DNA from: Bacteroidetes bacterium UBA4416
GTDB lineage: Bacteria; Bacteroidota; Bacteroidia; B-17B0; Aurantibacillaceae
Length of the DNA stretch: 58,065 nt
NCBI GenBank assembly: GCA_002390745.1
Contig: DGQK01000073.1
Location: forward strand, 1 to 58,065
Direction of reading: 5' to 3'
The notes beneath the pieces are model-generated. The model did not search any database, had not been told where the DNA came from, and worked only from the letters and a program-made list of their open reading frames with translations. How positions within the stretch are numbered: the stretch's first letter is position 1; every line of letters begins with the position of its first letter. The position numbers and the translations under genes were made by a program. Of this stretch, positions 1 to 7,000 are shown piece after piece.

Positions 1-774
1 GGCGGCATCATGCTGCCCAACCACAGCGCCCTGAAAGTGGCCGAAAATTTCCGCATGCTCGAAACCTTATTCCCGGGCCGCATCGACCTGGGCATGGGCC
101 GCGCGCCAGGCGGCGACAGGATCACGGCCTCCCTGCTGAACCCTTCCAACGATTTCCGGGAGGAAAGCTACCTGAAGCAGCTGGAGCACCTGCAGCATTT
201 TTTCAGGGATAGCGCCGCAACTTCGCAGGGGCCTTTGCTGGCTATCCCGCAAGCCTCAACCGTTCCGATGCAGTGGGTGTTAAGCTCGAGCGGAGGAAGC
301 AGCTCCATTGCCGCACGCTTCGGTATGGGGCTGGCTGTGGCGAAATTCATCAATGGCTTTGCCACACCCGATGTGGTGGAATCTTACCGCAAACAGTTCA
401 GGCCTTCTTCACAGTTCGAAAAACCGCAGGAGCTGCTCGCCATTTCGGTGCTTTGTGCTGATACAGAAGAAAAAGCCGCGCAAATGCGCCACTTCCTGGA
501 TTACATCTTCGTGCAGTTCGAGCAGGGCCGTTTCGACCGTTTCGGGAGCTACGAAGAAATCAAGGATTATAAATTCTCCTCCCATGAGCTCGAGCGTATC
601 CGGCTCAACGCGGGAAGGGTGATCTCAGGTACCAAAGATTCGGTGAAGGAGCAACTGACAACGCTTGCCGCAGAGTTTGATGTGTCCGAGATCATGGCCT
701 CCTGTATGGCCGATAAGCCCGAAGACCGCAAGCGCTCCTTTGAGTTATTGGCGGAAGCCTTTGAATTAGCGTAA
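1..774 (+). CDS. LLM-class flavin-dependent oxidoreductase (5' partial)
   Basis: C-terminal part of a luciferase-like monooxygenase, a TIM-barrel enzyme that uses reduced flavin. The reading frame is open to the left edge, so the N-terminus lies outside the window; the codons before the first visible Met already continue the family pattern (GGIMLPNHSALKVAENF). The motifs LETLFPGRIDLGMGRAPGGD and the later SSGGSSSIAARFGMGLAVAKF are typical of the MsnO8/LuxA-like subgroup common in soil and water bacteria. The physiological substrate cannot be read from the sequence; alkanals or xenobiotic-like substrates are usual guesses. No neighbour helps: the next gene is a regulator with its own promoter. 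Confidence 0.85.
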   Translation, partial: GGIMLPNHSALKVAENFRMLETLFPGRIDLGMGRAPGGDRITASLLNPSNDFREESYLKQLEHLQHFFRDSAATSQGPLLAIPQASTVPMQWVLSSSGGSSSIAARFGMGLAVAKFINGFATPDVVESYRKQFRPSSQFEKPQELLAISVLCADTEEKAAQMRHFLDYIFVQFEQGRFDRFGSYEEIKDYKFSSHELERIRLNAGRVISGTKDSVKEQLTTLAAEFDVSEIMASCMADKPEDRKRSFELLAEAFELA

Positions 775-787
775 ACCCTGTTCTGTT

Positions 788-805
788 CCCCTCTATCAAG
801 AGGGG
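788..805. repeat. Short hairpin of a common Bacteroidota intergenic repeat
   Basis: Perfect 7-bp stem CCCCTCT-ATCA-AGAGGGG followed by CCAGGGGTGTG, just after the oxidoreductase stop. Read on the minus strand it encodes NTPLAPLDRG, a phrase that recurs in spurious ORFs of many Bacteroidota genomes (family knowledge, not checked here). It may double as a weak transcription terminator, but there is no T-run after the stem. Confidence 0.5.
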
Positions 806-861
806 CCAGGGGTGTGTTGCCTCTGTTTCCCTGTCCCCGGTAGCTTTTAAAACTTCCGGGC

Positions 862-892
862 TTGCGTAACCGAAGCCTTACCTGTATATTTG
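862..892 (+). promoter_or_regulatory. Bacteroidota promoter of the ArsR-type gene
   Basis: TTG at 862-864, a 20-nt spacer, then TATATTTG at 885-892, matching the Bacteroidota consensus TTG-N19-21-TAnnTTTG. Transcription should begin about 5-7 nt downstream, inside the palindrome at 892-907, giving a leader of roughly 22 nt before the ATG at 921. Confidence 0.7.
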
Positions 893-907
893 TAACCAAT
901 AGGTTAC
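892..907. promoter_or_regulatory. Palindromic operator, probably autoregulatory
   Basis: GTAACC-AATA-GGTTAC is a perfect inverted repeat with 6-bp arms. It begins on the last base of the -7 box and covers the expected transcription start, which is where an autorepressor would block initiation. The ArsR-type gene starts 13 nt further on. Confidence 0.65.
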
Positions 908-920
908 TTAAAAAATTGTT

Positions 921-1256
921 ATGAGAAGAGATGTGTTTCAGGCCATTGCCGACCCCACACGCCGCGAGATTGTGAACCTCCTGGCACACAGATCCATGAA
1001 CCTGAATTCGGTGGCTGAAAATTTCGACATCAGCCGGCCTGCTATTTCCAGGCACATCAAGATCCTCACGGAGTGTGGGCTGGTGGTGATCAGGCAGGAA
1101 GGCCGCGACCGTTATTGCGAGGCCAGGCTGAAAAAGCTGAACGAAGTGGCCGAATGGCTGGAACAATACAAATCTTTCTGGAATAAAACGCTCGACTCCC
1201 TCGGGAGCTACCTCGAAGACATTCAGAAACCGAAAAAGCACAAAAAGAGAAAGTAG
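921..1256 (+). CDS. ArsR/SmtB-family winged-helix regulator (autorepressor type)
   Basis: A 111-residue winged-helix DNA-binding protein. MRRDVFQAIADPTRREIVNLL and the recognition-helix segment ISRPAISRHIKIL, followed by the wing GLVVIRQEGRDRYCEA, are typical of ArsR-type regulators of the SdpR/autorepressor branch. It lacks the CxC pair expected of metal-sensing members, so metal response is unlikely. Relatives in Bacteroidota often precede a START/SRPBCC-domain gene, but here the next gene is convergent and unrelated, leaving the regulator alone. The C-terminus is very basic (KPKKHKKRK). The perfect palindrome over its own promoter suggests it represses itself. Confidence 0.85.
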   Translation: MRRDVFQAIADPTRREIVNLLAHRSMNLNSVAENFDISRPAISRHIKILTECGLVVIRQEGRDRYCEARLKKLNEVAEWLEQYKSFWNKTLDSLGSYLEDIQKPKKHKKRK

Positions 1257-1279
1257 CAGAACGTGGGCTGAGGTTCCCG

Positions 1280-1341
1280 GATCAATAGAGTTTATCGTTT
1301 CGCTGCCTGTGTATTCTTTCATAAAGAAAGCGTTTCCATTG
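1280..1341 (-). pseudogene. Remnant of a T9SS type A sorting tail (copy c)
   Basis: Immediately downstream of the 1350-2660 gene the minus strand reads GNAFFMKEYTGSETINSID, clearly related to GKAIFMKEYTDGETINSID in the C-terminal tail of the 1,567-residue protein at 4048-8751. It is out of use: it follows a stop codon, has no start, and similarity ends at about position 1280. It lies exactly 1,428 bp from the corresponding remnant at 2708-2769 and shares the same left junction, so it belongs to the same tandem duplication. Confidence 0.7.
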
Positions 1342-1349
1342 TAGCGGCG

Positions 1350-2660
1350 TTAGCGGATCAGGGTCATATAGCCGTTTCTTTTCTGAGCTTCGCCTTTGGC
1401 ATCGGTATAGGTCAGGACATAATAATAGACTCCCGCCGTGCAGGCTTCGCCTGCTGTTGTTCTGCCATCCCAGCTCACCACCGTGTGAGATGTTTGGTCA
1501 GACATTTTTATTAAGTTCCCCCAACGGTTATAAATGCTGTATTTCACATCCGTGGCGTGTTTGATCGCAAAGCGCCAGGCATCGTTTAGTCCGTCTTCGT
1601 TCGGGGTAAATACATTAGGGATGTCCAAAGTAGTATTGCAATCGCTTTCGACCGTTACGGTGACTGTATCGAAGGTGATCTTACAGTTATCCATGCGCTG
1701 AATGAAGGTGTAAGTTCCTTCGCTATCGGCCTTAAATGTAAAATTGCTTGTATTGCTGAATGGAATTGGATTACCTGGCTTGTACCACTGGCATTCTATA
1801 CCAGTTTCGGGTGATCTGCCTAAATTAAGGCTGTCACCTACACAAATGGTAGCATCGTTTCCGGCAAAGGCGACAACTTCAATCGGGATTAAACTGACAT
1901 CGTCAATATTATACACAGCGGGCACATAAGTTGTTGGAAAACCTGTGGCGATTCCTGTTGTTGCTATATCAGGTTTGAAGTTCCCTATCGTAACATGGTT
2001 TTCAGTTCCATTTGCTGTAAATGAACCCTGCACCCTTACCCAGCCTAACGTATCATCCATTATTATAGCCGGATTATTAGAAACTTGAGGTGTTACATTA
2101 ACAACTGAATTGCATGAAATATGAGTGCCTATAACGGAGCCATCGTCAAAATATAACCCATATTGATTGGTTTTTAATGGGCTGACATTATCCAAATTGA
2201 GATAAATTTTTCCGCAATATTCTTTTCCATTTATTAAAGTAGAACTTAGGATGCCAATGTTATATCTTCTGTAATTAGCAAATACCGTAGCTGTGAGCGG
2301 AGAATAAATCTCTGCCTGAATATAGTTATTTCCTGTTCGAGGCCATTGATAGCAATCACCTCCGCCATTGTTATGAGATGGTACACCACTTTCATTTGGC
2401 ATTAAGGAACACGTGCTATATAAGAGGGATTGACAGTTAGGGTCTGGATTAAGATTGTCCCAGTGTGTAGCTAAATTAACTCTCATATTATAATTTGGGC
2501 AACTGTCCAATTGCTCAAAACTTGGATTCAAAACAAGATTAACCTGTGCCTTCACAAAACAGGAAAACATAATAAAGCACAGCAGGAAGAGCCTGCTGCG
2601 CTTGATAGAACTGATTATGTTAGTTCTGGATAACAAATTTTTGATTATGGATGTTTCCAT
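1350..2660 (-). CDS. T9SS-secreted surface protein with gliding-motility-type C-terminal domain (paralogue A)
   Basis: A 436-residue exported protein of unknown ligand. Residues 1-38 form a signal peptide with a long basic n-region and LFLLCFIMFSCFVKAQ. Residues about 39-260 are a Cys-containing jelly-roll-like domain beginning NLVLNPSFEQLDSCPN and ending YNIDDVSLIPIE, often seen in Bacteroidota surface proteins. An Ig-like stretch (about 262-345, AGNDATICVGDSLNLG) follows, then the CHU_C/type B sorting domain (about 348-436, PNVFTPNEDGLNDAWRF...YNRWGNLI...SWDGRT). The protein is predicted to cross the outer membrane by T9SS and stay on the surface. The start codon lies inside a decayed sorting-tail sequence, as in its paralogue. 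No own promoter was recognised; it may be cotranscribed from upstream. Confidence 0.85.
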   Translation of the reverse strand: METSIIKNLLSRTNIISSIKRSRLFLLCFIMFSCFVKAQVNLVLNPSFEQLDSCPNYNMRVNLATHWDNLNPDPNCQSLLYSTCSLMPNESGVPSHNNGGGDCYQWPRTGNNYIQAEIYSPLTATVFANYRRYNIGILSSTLINGKEYCGKIYLNLDNVSPLKTNQYGLYFDDGSVIGTHISCNSVVNVTPQVSNNPAIIMDDTLGWVRVQGSFTANGTENHVTIGNFKPDIATTGIATGFPTTYVPAVYNIDDVSLIPIEVVAFAGNDATICVGDSLNLGRSPETGIECQWYKPGNPIPFSNTSNFTFKADSEGTYTFIQRMDNCKITFDTVTVTVESDCNTTLDIPNVFTPNEDGLNDAWRFAIKHATDVKYSIYNRWGNLIKMSDQTSHTVVSWDGRTTAGEACTAGVYYYVLTYTDAKGEAQKRNGYMTLIR

Positions 2661-2769
2661 TGCTCTTATCTGTTAGCTGCATTAAATAAACCCCGTTACT
2701 TAAATTCAGGTCAATGGAATTTACGGTTTCGCCGTTTGTGTGTCTTTCATAAAGAAAGCGTTTCCATTG
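2620..2769 (-). pseudogene. Frameshifted remnant of a T9SS type A sorting tail (copy b)
   Basis: Between the two 436-codon genes the minus strand carries a copy of the last roughly 50 codons of the 1,567-residue gene. It reads GNAFFMKD, then a one-base deletion relative to that gene and to copy c, then NGETVNSIDLNLSNGVYLMQ and on to FVIQN and a stop at 2620-2622. The first part is in frame behind the stop of the upstream paralogue. The 3' end overlaps the start of the 1350-2660 gene in another frame, just as the intact tail overlaps the other paralogue. Confidence 0.8.
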
Positions 2770-2777
2770 TAGCGGCG

Positions 2778-4088
2778 TTAGCGGATCAGGGTCATATAGC
2801 CGTTTCTTTTCTGAGCTTCGCCTTTGGCATCGGTATAGGTCAGGACATAATAATAGACTCCCGCCGTACAGGCATCGCCTGCTGTTGTTCTGCCATCCCA
2901 GCTCACTGCCGTTTGAGATGTCAGGTCAGACATTTTTATTAAGTTGCCCCAACGGTTATAAATAGAGTATTTTACATCCGTGGCATGTTTGATCGCAAAG
3001 CGCCAGGCATCGTTTAGCCCGTCTTCGTTTGGGGTAAATACATTGGGGATGTCCAAAGTGGTATTGCAATCGCTTTCTACGCTTACAGTCACGGTGTCAA
3101 AGGTGATCTTACAGTTATCCATTCGCTGAATGAAGGTGTAAGTGCCCTCGCTGTCGGCCTTAAATGTAAAATTGCTTGTATTGCTGAATGGAATTGGATT
3201 ACCGGGCTTGTACCACTGGCATTCTATACCTGTTTCGGGTTGCCTGCCTAAGCTCAGACTGTCACCCACACAGATCGTGGCGTCTTTTCCGGCATAGGCG
3301 GCTATTTCTATTGGTATTAGACTTACATCGTCAATATTATAAATGGCAATAACGAAGGTGGTAGAAACTCCTGTAAAAAGACCAATCGTTGAAGCATCAT
3401 TTTTAAAGTTGCCAATTGTCACGTGATCTTCTGTTCCATTAGCAATAAACGCCCCTTCAACTTTTACCCAGCCTAACGTATCGGAAATAATGTTTGATGA
3501 ACTGTTTGACACCTGCGGAATAACCGAAATGACAGAATTACAACTAATTTGTGAACCTAATGTGCTACCGTTATCAAAGTACATGCCAATTTCATTAGAT
3601 TTATAAGGACTTATATTTGCTAAATTGATATATAATTTGCCGCAATATTCTTTCCCATTAATGAGTTTAGAGCTGAGAGCACCGATATTATAAGTTCTGA
3701 AATTTGCGACAGCAGTGGCTGTTGATGTTACATAAGTACATACTTCGATATAATTATCTCCTGTTCTTGGCCATTGATATGTGTTTCCGCCACCATTATC
3801 ATGTGTTGGAACACCACTTTCATTTGGCATTAATGAACAAGTGCTTAGCAAGGGGGATGCGCATGTTAGATCAGAACAAGCATTTTTCCAGAACCTCGCA
3901 AGATCAACTCTTTGGTAAAAATTTGGACAACTATCCAATTGCTCAAAGCTTGGATTTAGCACTAGATTAACCTGTGCCTTCACAAAACATGAAAGCATAA
4001 TCAAGCACAGCAGGAAGAGCCTGCTGCGCTTGATAGAACTGATTATGTTAGTTCTGGATAACAAATTTTTGATTATGGATTTTTCCAT
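2778..4088 (-). CDS. T9SS-secreted surface protein with gliding-motility-type C-terminal domain (paralogue B)
   Basis: A 436-residue paralogue of the 1350-2660 product with the same plan: signal peptide (LFLLCLIMLSCFVKAQ), NPSFE...DDVS jelly-roll-like domain, Ig-like segment and CHU_C type B sorting domain. From about residue 270 onward the two differ at only about nine positions, while residues about 56-265 differ at many. The ATG (4086-4088) is 41 nt inside the 3' end of the upstream 1,567-codon gene, in a different frame: the DNA that gives GKIHNQKFVIQN-stop there gives MEKSIIKNLLSRTN here. There is no later Met before the hydrophobic core, so this start is preferred; a TTG eight codons on is the only close alternative. 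Confidence 0.85.
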   Translation of the reverse strand: MEKSIIKNLLSRTNIISSIKRSRLFLLCLIMLSCFVKAQVNLVLNPSFEQLDSCPNFYQRVDLARFWKNACSDLTCASPLLSTCSLMPNESGVPTHDNGGGNTYQWPRTGDNYIEVCTYVTSTATAVANFRTYNIGALSSKLINGKEYCGKLYINLANISPYKSNEIGMYFDNGSTLGSQISCNSVISVIPQVSNSSSNIISDTLGWVKVEGAFIANGTEDHVTIGNFKNDASTIGLFTGVSTTFVIAIYNIDDVSLIPIEIAAYAGKDATICVGDSLSLGRQPETGIECQWYKPGNPIPFSNTSNFTFKADSEGTYTFIQRMDNCKITFDTVTVSVESDCNTTLDIPNVFTPNEDGLNDAWRFAIKHATDVKYSIYNRWGNLIKMSDLTSQTAVSWDGRTTAGDACTAGVYYYVLTYTDAKGEAQKRNGYMTLIR

Positions 4089-7000
4089 TGCTCTTATCTG
4101 TTAGCTGCATTAAATAAACCCCGTTACTTAAATTCAGATCAATGGAATTTATGGTTTCGCCATCCGTATATTCTTTCATAAAGATAGCTTTTCCTGAAAT
4201 ATCATACACCCTTACCTGGTAAGATTCTATCCCCATATTGGAGGCTGTGAAATACACCACCCCGTTGCTCGGGTTCGGGTACACCATAAAGTTGGTTTCG
4301 GTAGTCGTATTCGCAAATTCATCATTACTCCTGATCTTGCGATAGGCCACATGGTTGGTGTCCCCGCAGTTGCTTTCATAATGAAAATACACATCGTAGA
4401 TGCTGTTCAACAATACCCTTGCCTGGTACACGCCGATCCCCATCTGCGCCGGGCAGCTATTGGCCAGGGCGATCAGCTCGCTTTCGTCAGTGGCATTGTA
4501 GGTGTCGGATTTGGAATGCAGGTAGATGCTGTACAGCTGTTTCAAGCCGGTCTCTACCGAATCCGCCGGGCTAATCGCCGAAAGGGTGGTTGCCGCGCTG
4601 GCATAATCCGCTGCCGACAGGTATTGCTCCACGGCAAAGAACTTCCCGATGTTGCCGGCACAGGCAGCCGCCTTAAAGTTCTTCAGAATGGTATCAGTCG
4701 CTAGTAACGTTGTGTCTTCCAGTAAGGCCCGATACACTGCAAACTTTCCGTTCTTGCGGTTGCCGCTCCGGTATGTCGCATAGTCATAGGCATCGGTCAC
4801 AATGTTGTCGAGGTTGTCCCGGTAGCCGGTAAACATCAGCGGCTCTAAGCCGGATGGCACATAAGGGCAGGATACCCCGCTTGAGCCTGTGGTATAGAAC
4901 AGGGATTGTGGGGCAGAAACTTTATACCTATTTAAGAAAACTTGAGCACCATTTTCAGCAGATGAAGGCAAGCTACTTAGATATAGTTTAGAATTTCCAC
5001 TTACACTTCCGGGATCTATTGAGCCATTCACATAAGTTTTATAAGCCCCTGTCCAGCTTCCCGCCCAGGTGTTGTTGATGGGCTGTCCACTGGCACCCTG
5101 CGTGCCAATGGTGGTATTGTCGAGCCTCATGGCCTGCTGGTGGCTCGTCATGGTGTTTTCCTTCCAGCTGGTGAGGTTCTGAGAGCCTGTGAACAGGGTG
5201 CCGATATAGCTGTTTTCGGTAGAGTTGCACCAGAAGGATTGCCCCTTGTTCTCAGCTGCCAGAATGCCATATACTTTTTTCTTGGTGGTATTGAAGCCTT
5301 TGATGGTATTGCTTACCAGGTTGTCGCCCATATTATTAAAATGTTCGATGCCGTATTGGTTGGAATTGGCAAACCCGTCGTTAACCAGGGTAACGGTGTT
5401 GGAATTGTCAAAAATCCGCTGCTTGTTCCAGTTAAAGGCCGTAATGCCAATAAAGGCCTTGTCAATGGTATTGCCTGACACAACAATTGGAACATTGGCT
5501 CCATTCAGGAGATTCGGGCTGAGGATGTTATCCGTGGCAATGCCCTGTTTCATGCTTTGGCTGGCGGTAACAGAGGAGCCGTAATTAGCCTTGAGCGTGT
5601 TGTTCTGTATATTGACTGTGCCGGTATACTGTATCTGTAGCGGCCCCAAAGGCTGGGTATTGGCAATGAAAACAATGCCATTGTTGATATTGGCCGTGAA
5701 ATTGCGCTTGAGGTTAATGCCCCGGTAATCCACCGACTTTACATATATTCCGTATTCACCCTTGCCTACAGGAGCATTGTATTGAGTAAGTATGCCTGAG
5801 GTGTAAGTTCTGTTGGAGTGGAACACGTTGAACCCCACGGTCATGTACTGGATGTTTTCCGTTTTGATGCCATAAGCGTTATTGATAAAGAAATTGGTGC
5901 TTTTATTAAGGCCATTGATGATAGGCCCGGCAGCCAGGGAGAAGGTTTGCGTGCCGCCAAGTCCGGTAGCCATGCTGCTGACGCTGTTGATGCCAACGCC
6001 GCCGTCATAGAACTTGAATGGTTTAGCGCCGCCGGAATTACCCGTTACATACTGCTGCATATTCTGGAACGCGGCATGAGCCACCATCACGTTCGTGTTT
6101 TCAGCATTGATCCCATAGTGCATGTTGTCAAATACATTGTAGTAATCAAAATTGCTGTACACATAAGGTGTGCCTTCAAAGGCCGACATGCGGAAACCGT
6201 TATAGCTGCTGTTGGTGGAATAAATATTCTTTAAACGAATGCCCTGATGCGCTACCGAATTAGAGTTGGGAACTTCCATGTTTGAAGTTGAATAAGTCGC
6301 TACAGAGAACTCATAGCCGGTTTGCAGGTTCACATCCGGATTGAACACATTCGGAATTGCCGGGAAGCCTTTGAGTGTAGATGTGTTATCTGTTGGCCAG
6401 TTGAATGTGAGAGGCAATGAAGGATTCATCAGGCGGTGATCCTGTGTGTAGAGTTTCCGGCTGGTAAAAGCCATGTTTGCCATTTTCATCGGGTAATTGC
6501 CAGAGTTCGTGTTGTAATTCGCTGCGCTGATTGCCGTATGGTTCTTATTGAAGGTACTGTTTTCAATAAAGAAAATATCGGATGAGTTATAAGGGGCGGT
6601 CACATTGGATACATCCACAGCGGTAATCGCATCCTCGATCAGCGAGTTTTTGGTAATTGTCATGTTCCCGTTCGGCCCTGTAAAGCGAATCCCCTTCCAC
6701 ATTTGCGGACAGCCTAAGAAGTGGCATTGGTTGATGGTGAATTTCACGTTATTCGGAACAATGATCTCGGCATTGGTTCCCATAAAAATGGTGATGTTGT
6801 CCAGCGTCATATCAGCCGTTAGCGTCAGGGGGCTATTGAGGTTAAAGGTTCCCCCGTTTAAGCTGCCCGAAGTAGCGGTAAAGCTCACTGCGGTGCTGAC
6901 CGAACAACAGGCAACAGGGTTAACCGGCGCCGTTGCGGTAAGCGTGCATCCTGCTGCAACAGACGTCACGGTGTAAACCGTGGGCACTGTTGGAGAAACA

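Larger units (their letters stand above)
1280..4197. repeat. Tandem duplication with 1,428-bp period
   Basis: Two copies of a unit containing a 436-codon gene plus a fragment of an upstream sorting tail. Gene stops lie at 1350 and 2778 and starts at 2660 and 4088, both 1,428 bp apart (476 codons). Similarity runs from about 1280 to 2769 against 2708 to 4197. The 5' end and the 3' 500 bp of the genes are nearly identical, while the middle (about 1860-2490 against 3290-3920) has diverged strongly. Confidence 0.85.

Noticed and set aside
567..1322. 251-codon minus-strand frame beginning MKEYTGSETINSID
   Set aside because: It begins in the sorting-tail remnant (1280-1341), then runs antisense through the ArsR gene and the NTPLAPLDRG repeat. 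No promoter or family resemblance beyond the remnant.
1280..4197. Tandem duplication considered as an insertion-sequence effect
   Set aside because: No transposase, terminal inverted repeats or target-site duplication were seen at the ends; unequal recombination explains the pattern better.
5818..6234. 138-codon and other plus-strand frames inside the giant T9SS gene
   Set aside because: Antisense shadows of the beta-helix coding region; no start signals or domains.
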